A stretch of DNA of 64,000 nucleotides from Sphingomonas sp. Its GTDB lineage: Bacteria > Pseudomonadota > Alphaproteobacteria > Sphingomonadales > Sphingomonadaceae. A program made the position numbers and the translations under genes. Positions 7,765 to 16,922 of the stretch are shown here, in pieces. Within the stretch, counting starts at the first letter, position 1, and the number at the start of each line of letters is the position of its first letter. The notes under the pieces were generated by a model. The model saw only the letters and a program-made list of their open reading frames with translations, was not told where the DNA came from and ran no database searches. The DNA lies in the NCBI GenBank assembly GCA_019753375.1, contig JAIELC010000024.1, positions 1 through 64,000 of the forward strand. The letters run 5' to 3'.

Positions 7765-8531
7765 CGAACGCGCCGAACATAAATATGGCCCGAATCGCGG
7801 CGTTCGATGGTGAAGTTTGAAATTGATTCGAGAAGATCAGACAATCGCCTGAAGCCGTAATTGCGCGCATCAAAGCTGGAACGGTTGCCCGCGATTTGGC
7901 CCATATGGGACAAGCTGACATAACCCTGAGCATCATGTTTTGAAGCATCATAGGCATCAATGAGCAGCTTGATTACGTCATTGTCGATCTTCGGACTCGT
8001 ATTAACGGGGGTCGCGGCGGACTGATCGGTTTTCTGACCGTTATCGACAGGGTTTGCGGTCGGATGTTCGACAGCTTGTTGATCGGTCTTCATCAATATA
8101 TCAACGTCGATGAAGCGCGTGCATGCCTGCCTGAAACCCTCAGGCGTATTCTGGTTGCCAAAGCCATAGACCGGCAGTCCGTCTTGCCGAATGCGCATCG
8201 CGAGCGGCATGAAATCCGCGTCTGAAGACATGATTCCAAAGCCTTCCACACGACCCCGAAACAACAGGTCCATGGCGTCGATGGTTACTTTCATGTCAGT
8301 CGCATTTTTGCCTTTTGTCACGTCAAATTGCTGCTGGGGCTCGATCCCATGCTTGATCGTCATCGCCTGCCAGTTTTTGAGCGCAGGTTTCGACCAATTT
8401 CCATAGACTCGTCGGATGTTGACGGTACCAAGTTCTGCTAAAACGGTAAGAACAGGGTCCAGCGCGTGATAACTCGCGTTGTCGGCGTCGATCAGCAGTG
8501 CAATGTTTCGGGGCGCAGATTCATCATTCAT
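7761..8531 (-). CDS. NYN-domain ribonuclease-like protein with C-terminal LOTUS (OST-HTH) domain
   Basis: The start at 8531 (MNDESAP, 256 residues) overlaps the greB stop in ATGAATGA. The N-terminal half is a NYN (PIN-like) domain with the acidic residues expected for metal binding: ALLIDADNA near the start, NATDMKVTIDAMDL and SSDADFMPLA. A Ser/Thr/Gln/Asn-rich linker follows, then a C-terminal domain with GYVSLSHMGQ and RNYGFRRLSDLLES typical of LOTUS/OST-HTH RNA-binding folds. The family (LabA/DUF88) is thought to act on RNA; the target is unknown. The gene is visibly AT-richer than its neighbours (one 60-base line counted by hand is 45% GC), which suggests acquisition. Confidence 0.85.
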   Translation of the reverse strand: MNDESAPRNIALLIDADNASYHALDPVLTVLAELGTVNIRRVYGNWSKPALKNWQAMTIKHGIEPQQQFDVTKGKNATDMKVTIDAMDLLFRGRVEGFGIMSSDADFMPLAMRIRQDGLPVYGFGNQNTPEGFRQACTRFIDVDILMKTDQQAVEHPTANPVDNGQKTDQSAATPVNTSPKIDNDVIKLLIDAYDASKHDAQGYVSLSHMGQIAGNRSSFDARNYGFRRLSDLLESISNFTIERRDSGHIYVRRVR

Positions 8532-9018
8532 TGCTGACCTCATCATAGGTTATCGCTATCACCTCATACTCCCGCTCGCCCGCTGGCAGTGTCACGCGGC
8601 GGACATCGCCCGTCGCGGCTCCGCGCAATGCGCGCGCGATGGGTGCATTCCAGCCGATCCGCCCTGCGCTTGCATCGGTCTCGTCGTCGCCGACCAATGT
8701 CAGCACGCGCTGGTGATCGTCTTCATCGGCGATGGTAACTGTGGCGCCGAACCACACGCGGCTGCGGTCTGGCTGCGCGGCAGGATCGACAACCTTGGCG
8801 GCCTTCATCCGCTTGCTCAGCCAGCCCAGCCGCCGATCAATCTCCCGGAGCCGTTTGCGACCATAGATATAATCGCCATTTTCGGACCGGTCGCCATTGC
8901 CGGCCGCCCATGACACCACGTCGACGATGCGCGGGCGTTCCTCCCCCAGCAACGCGTCATATTCCGCGCGCAACGATGCGTAGCCGGCGGGCGTGATGTA
9001 GTTGGGCTGGTCAATCAT
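8524..9018 (-). CDS. greB: Transcription elongation factor GreB
   Basis: The protein has 164 residues, the normal length for the GreA/GreB family. The N-terminal coiled coil carries the acidic tip region (NGDRSENGDYIYGRKRLREIDRRL), and GDYIYGRKRL is the GreB version of this segment. The C-terminal FKBP-like domain (about 85-160) includes GWNAPIARALRGA. GreB enters the secondary channel of RNA polymerase and stimulates cleavage of backtracked transcripts. The gene is 15 bases downstream of the lytic transglycosylase stop and is followed by the overlapping NYN gene, so the three may be co-transcribed. Confidence 0.93.
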   Translation of the reverse strand: MIDQPNYITPAGYASLRAEYDALLGEERPRIVDVVSWAAGNGDRSENGDYIYGRKRLREIDRRLGWLSKRMKAAKVVDPAAQPDRSRVWFGATVTIADEDDHQRVLTLVGDDETDASAGRIGWNAPIARALRGAATGDVRRVTLPAGEREYEVIAITYDEVSNE

Positions 9019-9033
9019 GGCGGGGGCAGGGGA

Positions 9034-11028
9034 TCAGCCCGGCTTGCGCCCCAGATACCAGCTTAGCCGCGCATTGCCGGTTGACCGGGCATGTTGCGGG
9101 TTGAGCAGGTCATAGACCACCGCATTTTCCAGCACGCGCTGTACATAATTTTTGGTTTCAAAAATCGGAATCGCCTCGATCCAGTCGATCATGTCAACGC
9201 TGCCTGATCGCGGATCGCCATTGGCGGCCAGCCATTTGTTCACATTGCCCGGCCCGGCATTATAGGCCGCCACCGCCAGCGGATAACTGCCATAATAGGC
9301 GTACATTTTCTGGAAATAGGTTGAGCCGAGCTGGATGTTGTAATCGGTATCGGTGGTCAGCGCGTCGCGATCATAGCTGAGCCCAAGCTTGCGGGCAGTA
9401 TCGCTCGCGGTACCGGGCATCAGCTGCATCAGCCCGCGCGCACCGGCATGGCTCACCGCGGCGCGGTCGAACTGACTTTCCTGGCGCGCAATGGCGTGGA
9501 TCATCGTCCAGGCGTCAACCTGGCCGTCCGGGACGCGGACGCTGGGAAAGCCGGCCGCGACATAATCCGTCAGCCCGTTTTTGAGCGCGCTCCGCCCGAC
9601 CATCACGCCCAGATCCGGTCTGCCCAGCGTGCGTGACAATTCATTGGCCAGAACATGATCGGTTTCGGTTTTCGCCGCGAGCGCGATCTGCCGGATAAAC
9701 GCCGTCTGATCCTCATGCGCGCCCGTCGTGCCGAGATAGCGCGCTACGCGAACAACCTCGCTGCTATAGAAAGCCGCGCGCACCGCCGGATCAACGGGAC
9801 GAGCCCCGTTGATGTTGGTCGGCGCGGTCAACGCCCGGCCGAGCCTTTCGGTCGCAAGCTGGCCATAAAACTGGTCACGCAATTCGGTTGCGCGGGCGTA
9901 ATAGCCGATTGCTTGATCACGCTGGCCCGCGGCATCAGCGGCACGGCCGGCCCAGAACAGACCTTTCGCGCGCGTGCCCGGGGTCTGTGACCCCCCCGCA
10001 TAGCGTTCGAACATGGCAATGGCATCACCGGGCCGTGCCAGCGATTTCATCGCGGTCTGCCCCGCCAGCCACACCAGGCTGGTGTAGTCGTCGCGCTCGC
10101 CATAGGGGCGTTCGCTAACGTCGGTGCCGGGCGGATAGGCATCATCCACCTGACGGGCGATGTTGTAGGCCGTTGAATATTGCGCGTCGGCTGCTGCACC
10201 GCGGGCATTGGTCAACAGGGTTTCAAACCATTTTTCCGCGTTGCCGGGTCGGGTCGCAAGTGTGCGCGGCTGGGCGAGCCAGCTTCGTGCCGTTGCCGCC
10301 GACCCATTGTTGCGCAACCAGATTGCGCGATCCGCGACATAACCGGCATCATTTGCAAATTGATCGGCCGTCGCGACGGCGATTGTCGCCGCATCGGGGC
10401 TGTTGGTGCGCAGGGCAAGCCGCGCTGCATAAAGCGCGCGGTGGTCGTTGCCGACAAAAGCCAGCTGGCGTTGTGCCGAGCTGGTTGCGCCCTGCCAGAG
10501 CAACCGGTCCATGCGTGTTTCATGGTCAGCAGTCGTCAGCACGCTGGCAAATCGATCGAGTATCTTTGCTTCGTCACTGGCGGGAAGCGTTCCCTGTACC
10601 CAGGCCGCGCGCGCCGCAGCATTTGCCTCGTTGGTCAGGCCAACAGCCGCCATTGCTTCGGCAAAGCGGACCTGGCCGGTCCCGGTTAGCGGCGGGAAGC
10701 GCCGAAAATAGCTGACCGCAACACCCGGAGACCAGCTTGTCGTGTCCAGTGCGCGCTCTGCAGCGCGCCGCAATAACGTTTCGTTCGGCCAGCCGGGATG
10801 CGCGAGCAGAAACCGGGAATAATCATCGAACGAATAGCTGTTCGGCTGCTGCAATTGCTTCCATTCGGCAATCGCTGCGGTCAGGGCGCTACTGACCTGT
10901 GGCGATGCGGGCGCTTGTTCAAGCCGGTCCCGCAATTGATCCAGTTGATCCTGTGTTCCTGCCGAGCTTGCGGCAAGCCAGGCCGTCGCGGCGGCAAGTA
11001 ATCCGGATCGTAAGAGCGGCGCTACCAT
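9034..11028 (-). CDS. Soluble lytic murein transglycosylase (Slt70-like)
   Basis: The start is taken at the second Met of the track ORF (11028), where a signal peptide begins ([20 protein letters not shown]); 664 residues. A long alpha-helical superhelix of TPR-like repeats (about 30-500) precedes a C-terminal SLT/lysozyme-like domain (about 505-640) with the catalytic Glu in [19 protein letters not shown] followed by LMQLMPGTA and [12 protein letters not shown]. Such enzymes cleave the MurNAc-GlcNAc bond of peptidoglycan and form 1,6-anhydro-MurNAc, which feeds muropeptide recycling; the amgK-murU recycling pair is in this window. It is divergent from dapA over 86 bases that must hold both promoters. 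Confidence 0.9.
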   Translation of the reverse strand: MVAPLLRSGLLAAATAWLAASSAGTQDQLDQLRDRLEQAPASPQVSSALTAAIAEWKQLQQPNSYSFDDYSRFLLAHPGWPNETLLRRAAERALDTTSWSPGVAVSYFRRFPPLTGTGQVRFAEAMAAVGLTNEANAAARAAWVQGTLPASDEAKILDRFASVLTTADHETRMDRLLWQGATSSAQRQLAFVGNDHRALYAARLALRTNSPDAATIAVATADQFANDAGYVADRAIWLRNNGSAATARSWLAQPRTLATRPGNAEKWFETLLTNARGAAADAQYSTAYNIARQVDDAYPPGTDVSERPYGERDDYTSLVWLAGQTAMKSLARPGDAIAMFERYAGGSQTPGTRAKGLFWAGRAADAAGQRDQAIGYYARATELRDQFYGQLATERLGRALTAPTNINGARPVDPAVRAAFYSSEVVRVARYLGTTGAHEDQTAFIRQIALAAKTETDHVLANELSRTLGRPDLGVMVGRSALKNGLTDYVAAGFPSVRVPDGQVDAWTMIHAIARQESQFDRAAVSHAGARGLMQLMPGTASDTARKLGLSYDRDALTTDTDYNIQLGSTYFQKMYAYYGSYPLAVAAYNAGPGNVNKWLAANGDPRSGSVDMIDWIEAIPIFETKNYVQRVLENAVVYDLLNPQHARSTGNARLSWYLGRKPG

Positions 11029-11114
11029 GTGGACATGATACGCCATTCCCCCCTATCAGCGCCATGGCAAATTCTGAAACTACATGGTTTTTGTCGGCGG
11101 GAGTTTATTTTACC

Positions 11115-11999
11115 ATGTTCTCGGGGTCTATTCCGGCGCTCGTAACGCCCTTCGATGCCGATGGCGCTTTTGACGAAGCGGCGTATCGCGCGCTGATCGA
11201 CTGGCAAATCGCCGAAGGGTCAGCAGGGCTCGTCCCCTGCGGTACCACCGGGGAAGCCGCCACGCTGAGCGCCGAGGAACATTTCGCGGTCGTGCGGGTC
11301 TGTGTCGAGCAGGCGGCCGGGCGAGTGCCTGTCATGGCCGGCGCCGGGTCCAACGACACGCGGGTAGCGATGGCCAATGTCCATGCCGCCAAGGCAGCGG
11401 GCGCCGACGCGGTGCTGATGGTGCCGCCCTATTATAACCGCCCATCGCAAGAGGGGATATTTCGGCATTTTGAAGCGGTGGCAAAGACGGCACCGTTGCC
11501 GATCGTTCTTTACAATGTGCCTGGGCGCACGGTTACAGACATTCAACCTGCCACGATGGCGCGCATCGTCAACGCGTTTCCTGACGTGTTTATCGGGGTG
11601 AAGGATGCAACCGGCAATCTTGGCCGGGTGACCGAGCAGCGCCTGGGATGCGGGGCTGATTTTATCCAGTTGTCCGGCAATGATGAAACCGCGCTCGCGT
11701 TCAACGCGCATGGCGGGGTGGGGTGCATTTCCGTCACCGCCAACGTCGCGCCGCGGCTTTGTGCAGAGTTTCAGGCCGCCTGGGCGACGGGCGATCGCGC
11801 GCGCGCGCTGGCTATCCACGACCGGCTTTTTGCCCTGCATCTGGCCATGTTCAGCGACGCGTCGCCGGGGCCGGTGAAATATGCAATGACCCGTGTGAGA
11901 CCCGGTTTTCCAACCGGCATCCGCCTGCCGATGACCTGGCCATCCGAATCAAGCCAGCGCACCGTGGATGCCGCGTTGGCGAACGCTACATCGGCCTGA
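11115..11999 (+). CDS. dapA: 4-hydroxy-tetrahydrodipicolinate synthase
   Basis: The protein has 294 residues from the ATG at 11115 ([12 protein letters not shown] is the normal N-terminus); the longer ORF in the track is an extension over the divergent promoter. It condenses pyruvate with aspartate semialdehyde, the first step of the diaminopimelate/lysine branch that supplies peptidoglycan. Visible family marks are [10 protein letters not shown] (about 42-51), YYNRPSQEG, the catalytic Tyr133 in LYNVPGRT and the Schiff-base Lys163 in IGVKDATGN. In relatives this gene is usually followed closely by smpB; here two unrelated AT-richer genes sit between them. Confidence 0.95.
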   Translation: MFSGSIPALVTPFDADGAFDEAAYRALIDWQIAEGSAGLVPCGTTGEAATLSAEEHFAVVRVCVEQAAGRVPVMAGAGSNDTRVAMANVHAAKAAGADAVLMVPPYYNRPSQEGIFRHFEAVAKTAPLPIVLYNVPGRTVTDIQPATMARIVNAFPDVFIGVKDATGNLGRVTEQRLGCGADFIQLSGNDETALAFNAHGGVGCISVTANVAPRLCAEFQAAWATGDRARALAIHDRLFALHLAMFSDASPGPVKYAMTRVRPGFPTGIRLPMTWPSESSQRTVDAALANATSA

Positions 12000-12202
12000 C
12001 GCGGGGCAATTAGATAGGCGAAGATCGCCTCGGTAAGATAGGTCGTAGGCCCATAGAATCTGGCATGTCCGCCAACGCCAGTTTTGTTGACCTAGACGGG
12101 TTTTGCCAGAGGACACCGAAATCAGGTAAAAGAGAGGTGCTTCGGGGGCGGAAGGGCTTGGCCAGCGGCGAAATCAAGTCGGTGACAGGCAGGGGGGGCG
12201 TT

Positions 12203-12955
12203 ATGACCGTCGAAATGAGCAAGGGACTGGAACGATACGATGGCCTGTATCTGTGGATGATCATCCCGATGGCCGTCATGCAGATCGGTATATTTCCTGA
12301 TTATTGGGGCGATCTGACAGACAACGCGTGGGCAGTTCATACACATTATTGGACGGCAACGCTTTGGTATCTTTTTCTGATCCTCCAACCCTATTACGCC
12401 GAACGCCGCCAATTTGAACGACACCGGACGAACGGAATCATAGGATTTTTTCTTGCGGGTGGCGTTGCATTGACAGCGCTGAGCGCGCTGCACCGCGATA
12501 TTGCAAACGCCGAACTATCAACCCGGATGCCCGGTCAGTTTGGGCCTTTCGAACCGTGGTTCTTTTACGGCATCGCGGTGGTTGAATTTGTGATGATGTC
12601 GGCATTTATTTTTGCGATCATCCAAGCGATCCGACATCGACGTTCGCTAGCTGATCACGCCTGGTGGCTGATCTCAACCGTGTTCATCATTATGATGCCG
12701 TCTCTTGGCCGTGGATTAGGGGTTCTTTGGGCGGTCATCTTCGGAAAGGATGATCCGGGACAGGTGACGTTGCCGCTTTATCTCACAACAGCAATCATCA
12801 TCGCATTGCTCCTTTGGGCAGCGAACAGATACGGTCGATTCAACCACCCGGCAACCTGGCTGGCGCTGGGAGCGAACCTCTTTAATTTGCTATTCGAGCC
12901 ACTCGGAAAATCGGCATGGCTGCAGGGCATTTTGAGGTCGGTCATCAAAGGCTAA
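12203..12955 (+). CDS. Uncharacterised multi-pass membrane protein
   Basis: The start is set at the ATG at 12203, which has an excellent ribosome-binding site (AGGGGGG, five bases away) and removes an implausible 46-residue extension; 250 residues. About six or seven hydrophobic segments are visible, beginning with LYLWMIIPMAVMQIGIF and including ATLWYLFLILQPY, GIAVVEFVMMSAFIFAII, LISTVFIIMMPSLGRGLGVLW and YLTTAIIIALLLWA. I do not recognise the family; the arrangement recalls small integral membrane proteins without known cofactors. GC content is lower than in flanking dapA (about 50-52% in two hand-counted lines against about 70% in one dapA line), suggesting recent acquisition. Confidence 0.75.
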   Translation: MTVEMSKGLERYDGLYLWMIIPMAVMQIGIFPDYWGDLTDNAWAVHTHYWTATLWYLFLILQPYYAERRQFERHRTNGIIGFFLAGGVALTALSALHRDIANAELSTRMPGQFGPFEPWFFYGIAVVEFVMMSAFIFAIIQAIRHRRSLADHAWWLISTVFIIMMPSLGRGLGVLWAVIFGKDDPGQVTLPLYLTTAIIIALLLWAANRYGRFNHPATWLALGANLFNLLFEPLGKSAWLQGILRSVIKG

Positions 12956-13061
12956 TTGGCGCCGCTGCTGATTTGTGCGGTCGGTTACCCATTTCCGCGA
13001 TCAGCGTTGGATTGAACGGACGCCAACCAGCTTGTCGGCAATTGCCCAATTGCAGCCGTCA

Positions 13062-13658
13062 CTATCGCTCCGAAAGATCGCGGCTTATTTTCGCGTAGAG
13101 ATAGTAAGATAGCTCGCGGAGGTGCCTGCCCCAATGGATTTGATAATCGAACCTGAAATGCCAATGAGCGTCATCTGCATTAAAATGTTCGAAGCGCCAG
13201 AGCGTGTCGCCAAGGTCGCGGGTGATGTCCGCTAGATCATCAATCGCGTCGTTCAGCCCATTTTCCTGATCAGTGGCACCAGCCGGGTCTACGACCGGAT
13301 AATAACCGTATTCAGGAAACCTTGCGCCCAAGTGGTCGTAAAGTCGCCTGTAGTCATCTTTTGCTCGATCAACGCCATCATCATTATCGTCAGGTTCGCC
13401 GATCGGAGCGTCGTGATACGCTAACGCAAGTTCGTCCAACGCACGCGCCAACACGGCGTCAGCCGGGGGTATCCCTTCCAAAACGAGCGCCAAAAAACGC
13501 CGCACTGCGGCAACTGTTGGAGTATCTTCCATCGCGATAGGGTCGCACGATGAAAGGATTTTCTCAACGGCAGCTAACCACCAATCCCGGTCGTTTAGCC
13601 CGCACTCCGATAGCGGTCGCTTATAGGTTCGCGACCTAGCCCTTTCCTTTGCTGCCAC
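13062..13658 (-). CDS. DUF5063 family protein
   Basis: The protein has 198 residues and starts at a GTG only 23 bases from the divergent smpB start. It is soluble and acidic, with a helical N-terminal half ([16 protein letters not shown]) and the family-typical C-terminal part [14 protein letters not shown] ... [23 protein letters not shown]. The function of DUF5063 is unknown; members occur scattered in proteobacteria, often in accessory DNA. Codon and base use resemble the membrane protein next to it and not smpB, so the two look like one inserted block between dapA and smpB. The smpB promoter must lie within its 5' end or the 23-base gap. Confidence 0.8.
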   Translation of the reverse strand: MAAKERARSRTYKRPLSECGLNDRDWWLAAVEKILSSCDPIAMEDTPTVAAVRRFLALVLEGIPPADAVLARALDELALAYHDAPIGEPDDNDDGVDRAKDDYRRLYDHLGARFPEYGYYPVVDPAGATDQENGLNDAIDDLADITRDLGDTLWRFEHFNADDAHWHFRFDYQIHWGRHLRELSYYLYAKISRDLSER

Positions 13659-13681
13659 CCGTGCTTAAATGCGGCGTTCCC

Positions 13682-14164
13682 ATGGCACGTCCAAAACCTC
13701 CTACCTTTGAAAAGACCAGGATCGTCGCCGAGAACCGGCGTGCGCGGTTCGATTATGCGATCGATACGGTGTATGAAGCGGGCATTGCGCTGACCGGCAC
13801 CGAAGTGAAATCGCTGCGATCTGGCACCGGGTCGATCGCCGAAAGCTATGCCGAGGTAACCGACGGCCAGGTCTGGCTGATCAATTCCAATGTGCCGGAA
13901 TTCAGCCACGGCAACCGTTTCAACCACGAACCAAAGCGCCCCCGGAAATTGTTGTTGCATGAGCGCGAGATCAATCGGCTTCACGGCGCGGTCGCCCGCG
14001 ACGGGATGACGCTTGTCCCGTTGATGATCTATTTCAATTCCAAGGGTCGCGCGAAAATCGAGATTGCGCTCGCCAAGGGCAAGAAAGCGCATGACAAGCG
14101 CGAGACGATCAAGGAACGCGACTGGAAACGTGAACAGGGTCGATTGATGCGCGATCGTGGCTGA
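13682..14164 (+). CDS. smpB: SsrA-binding protein SmpB
   Basis: The protein has 160 residues from the ATG at 13682; [24 protein letters not shown] is the usual N-terminus, so the 11 extra residues of the track ORF are dropped. It is an OB-fold protein with the signatures [16 protein letters not shown] and [13 protein letters not shown] and the basic tail [16 protein letters not shown] that enters the ribosome's mRNA channel. SmpB delivers tmRNA to stalled ribosomes for trans-translation. The stop overlaps the GTG of the next gene by eight bases, so the two are translationally coupled. Confidence 0.95.
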   Translation: MARPKPPTFEKTRIVAENRRARFDYAIDTVYEAGIALTGTEVKSLRSGTGSIAESYAEVTDGQVWLINSNVPEFSHGNRFNHEPKRPRKLLLHEREINRLHGAVARDGMTLVPLMIYFNSKGRAKIEIALAKGKKAHDKRETIKERDWKREQGRLMRDRG

Positions 14165-14726
14165 TCGCGTCGATCCTGCCGGTTTGTCCGGGTGGCTGCG
14201 TCGCCACATCCCGACCCGCGAGACACTGGCCGACAGCAACTGGCTCCGGCCCGTTTCCGGGCGGTTGCTGCGTCCCGAGCTGTGGCGGTTTACGCGCCGG
14301 TCGGTGCCGCGCGGTGTGGCATTGGGGGTGGCGACCGGCATTCTCATGCCCGTGGCGCATATGCCGCTGGCAGCAGTGCTGGCGCTGCCGATCCGCGCCA
14401 ACATCCCTGCGGCGGTGGCGACCACGCTGATCAGCAACCCGGTCACGGTGCCCCCGATCTGGCTTGCTGCTTATTGGCTGGGTCGGCGCATCCTGCGGCT
14501 TGACCACGGTCTGCCCGGCCAGCCGATTGCCGCCGGCCTGCATGTTGCAAGCCAGCAGGGCTGGCTGACATGGTTCCTGTCGGACGGCGCACCGGCAACC
14601 GCGACGGGATTGATCGCCATCACGATCGTCGCCGCGGTAATCGGCTATACCGGGTCATCGATGGTCTGGCGGTGGCGGATTGGGCGCAAGTGGCGCCGCC
14701 GTGGTAGCGGATCGGGGTTTGACTGA
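14157..14726 (+). CDS. DUF2062 family membrane protein
   Basis: The protein has 189 residues and begins at a GTG that overlaps the smpB stop. The family core is visible: [20 protein letters not shown] (about 44-63), [20 protein letters not shown] and [15 protein letters not shown], followed by a last membrane helix at about 143-165. DUF2062 proteins are inner-membrane proteins of unknown function that commonly follow smpB in sphingomonads. Overlap with smpB indicates a shared transcript, but no functional link is known. Confidence 0.85.
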   Translation: MADRVDPAGLSGWLRRHIPTRETLADSNWLRPVSGRLLRPELWRFTRRSVPRGVALGVATGILMPVAHMPLAAVLALPIRANIPAAVATTLISNPVTVPPIWLAAYWLGRRILRLDHGLPGQPIAAGLHVASQQGWLTWFLSDGAPATATGLIAITIVAAVIGYTGSSMVWRWRIGRKWRRRGSGSGFD

Positions 14727-14784
14727 GCGTGTCATTTACGTAGAACACGCCGTCCCCTGTGTTCTTTCGTCATGAGGCTAATAT

Positions 14785-16881
14785 ATGCGCACGACCCTGT
14801 TCACGACCCTGCTGTTTGGTTCGGCTGCCTTGGCCAGCGTCGCCGCCGCGAAGGCCGAAAGGTCGGGCGCGGTTGGTGTTCCGGCGACTGCGCTTGCCTC
14901 TGGGCCAACCTCCGAAGCTGCCTCCGCGCCCGCCGCTGAGGGGCGGCCAGAAATTGGTGAATTTGGGTTCGACACGGCCGGGATGGACACCAGCGTTGAT
15001 CCCTCCGATGACTTTTTTGGCTATACCGACGGCGGTTGGGTAAAAGCGACCCCGATCCCCGCGGACAAGGCCAGCTTTGGCGCCTTCGACGTCTTGCAGG
15101 ATTTATCGCAACAGCGGACCAAAGCGATCCTGGAGAATGCGACCCGTGATCCGCAGTCGAAGATCGGTGCAGGCTATGCCGCCTATCTCGACAGTCAGTC
15201 GATTGAGGCGGGGGGCCTGAAGCCGATCATGCCCTGGCTCAACAAGATAAAGCGCCTTCGGACGCGCGATGGCTATGCCGCGCTGGTCGCGGAAGCCGAT
15301 CGGAACGGGGTCGGTGTTCCGTTCGGGAGCGGCGTTGGTCAGGACGCAAAGGATCCGACAAGCTATGTTGTCGGCCTGCGTCAGGCCGGTCTTGGGCTGC
15401 CCGACCGCGATTATTATCTGAAGGACGACGCCAAATTCGTCGCCATTCGTGCGGCATATACCGATCATATCGCCAAGATGTTCACCATGGCGGGCGAGAA
15501 AAATGCGGGCGAACGAGCTGCCGCGATTCTCGCGTTTGAGACGCAGATCGCCAAGGTGCACTGGACCCGGATTGAAAGTCGGGATGCCGACCAGACGTAC
15601 AACAAGGATACGGTTGCCGATCTGCGCAAGATCGCGCCCGGCTTTGATTTCGCCACCTATTTCAAAAAGATCGGGACGCCGACCAACGTCATCGTGATCG
15701 GGCAGCCCGGGGCAATCAAAGGGGAAGCCGCATTGATCGGCGCCGCGCCGCTCGACGTGCTCAAGGACCAATTGCTGATCCGGTCGCTCGATGCGTTTGC
15801 AGACGTTTTGCCCGCCGCGTTCGACGCCGAACGCTTTCACATGTTCAGCACGGTCCTGCAGGGCACGCCGCAGCAGGAACCCCGCTGGAAGCGGGCGGTT
15901 AATTGGACATCGGCGGCGCTGACGGATGACGTTTCCAGAATTTATGTCGCTAAATATTTCCCGCCCGCCACCAAGACCGCGATGGACGATCTTGTCCGCA
16001 ACATTATCGGCGCAATGGATCGGCGGCTCGACAATCTGGCGTGGATGACGCCAGAGACCAAGGCCAAGGCGCACGCCAAGCTTGCCGCGTTCGTTCCCCG
16101 CATCGGCTACCCCGATCAGTGGCATGATTATGCAGCGCTCAAGATCGTGCCCGGGGACGCCTTTGGCAACAAGCTGCGGGCGAACCAGTGGGCGCATGAC
16201 TGGAATGCCCAAAAGCTCGGTAAGCCGGTGTTTCGTTGGGAATGGGGTCTGGCGCCAATGACGGTCAATGCGCAGGCCAATCCCACGCTTGTCGCCATCA
16301 CCTTTCCCGCCGCCATCCTGCAGCCACCGTTTTTCGATCCCAATGCCGATCCGGCGGTCAATTACGGCGCAATCGGCGCGGTCATCGGCCATGAAATGAG
16401 CCATCATTTTGACGATCAGGGATCGAAATATGACGCGACGGGGCGGCTGACCAAGTGGTGGACCGATGCCGATGTTGCCGCGTTCAAGGCGCGCACCGCA
16501 AAACTGGTCGCGCAATTCGATGCGTATGAGCCGCTGCCGGGCATGCATGTGCAAGGCGGGCTTACCCTGGGCGAGAATACCGCAGATCTTGCCGGGTTGA
16601 GCGCCGCCCTTGATGCGTATCACGCGTCGCTTGGCGGCAAGGAAGCGCCGGTGATCAACGGCTTCACCGGCGATCAGCGTTTCTACCTCGCTTATGGTCA
16701 GGTCTGGCGCCGGAACCACCGCGACGAGGACCTCCGCAACCGGCTCCTCACCGATCCGCATGCACCCGCGCAGCAGCGGGTTTGGATCGTCCGTAATCTG
16801 GATGCCTGGTATGCGGCATTTGAACCCAAGCCCTCGGGTAAACTCTACCTGACCCCGGAACAGCGCGTCCGCATCTGGTAA
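14785..16881 (+). CDS. Secreted M13 family zinc metallopeptidase (neprilysin/PepO-like)
   Basis: The protein has 698 residues: a signal peptide (about 1-22), a low-complexity Ala-rich stretch, then a peptidase_M13 N-terminal domain and the catalytic domain. The zinc motif is HEMSH at residues 536-540 within VIGHEMSHHFDDQG, the third ligand is in GENTADLAGL about 60 residues on, and NAQANPTLVAITFPAAILQ (upstream) and RVWIVRNLDAWYAAF (near the end) are family-typical. These enzymes cleave small peptides on the amino side of hydrophobic residues, here in the periplasm. It lies directly upstream of cckA on the same strand (41 bases). Confidence 0.93.
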   Translation: MRTTLFTTLLFGSAALASVAAAKAERSGAVGVPATALASGPTSEAASAPAAEGRPEIGEFGFDTAGMDTSVDPSDDFFGYTDGGWVKATPIPADKASFGAFDVLQDLSQQRTKAILENATRDPQSKIGAGYAAYLDSQSIEAGGLKPIMPWLNKIKRLRTRDGYAALVAEADRNGVGVPFGSGVGQDAKDPTSYVVGLRQAGLGLPDRDYYLKDDAKFVAIRAAYTDHIAKMFTMAGEKNAGERAAAILAFETQIAKVHWTRIESRDADQTYNKDTVADLRKIAPGFDFATYFKKIGTPTNVIVIGQPGAIKGEAALIGAAPLDVLKDQLLIRSLDAFADVLPAAFDAERFHMFSTVLQGTPQQEPRWKRAVNWTSAALTDDVSRIYVAKYFPPATKTAMDDLVRNIIGAMDRRLDNLAWMTPETKAKAHAKLAAFVPRIGYPDQWHDYAALKIVPGDAFGNKLRANQWAHDWNAQKLGKPVFRWEWGLAPMTVNAQANPTLVAITFPAAILQPPFFDPNADPAVNYGAIGAVIGHEMSHHFDDQGSKYDATGRLTKWWTDADVAAFKARTAKLVAQFDAYEPLPGMHVQGGLTLGENTADLAGLSAALDAYHASLGGKEAPVINGFTGDQRFYLAYGQVWRRNHRDEDLRNRLLTDPHAPAQQRVWIVRNLDAWYAAFEPKPSGKLYLTPEQRVRIW

Positions 16882-16922
16882 ACGCTTGACGGCACAGCGG
16901 ACGGGGCCAAAGAGGAGGGCCG

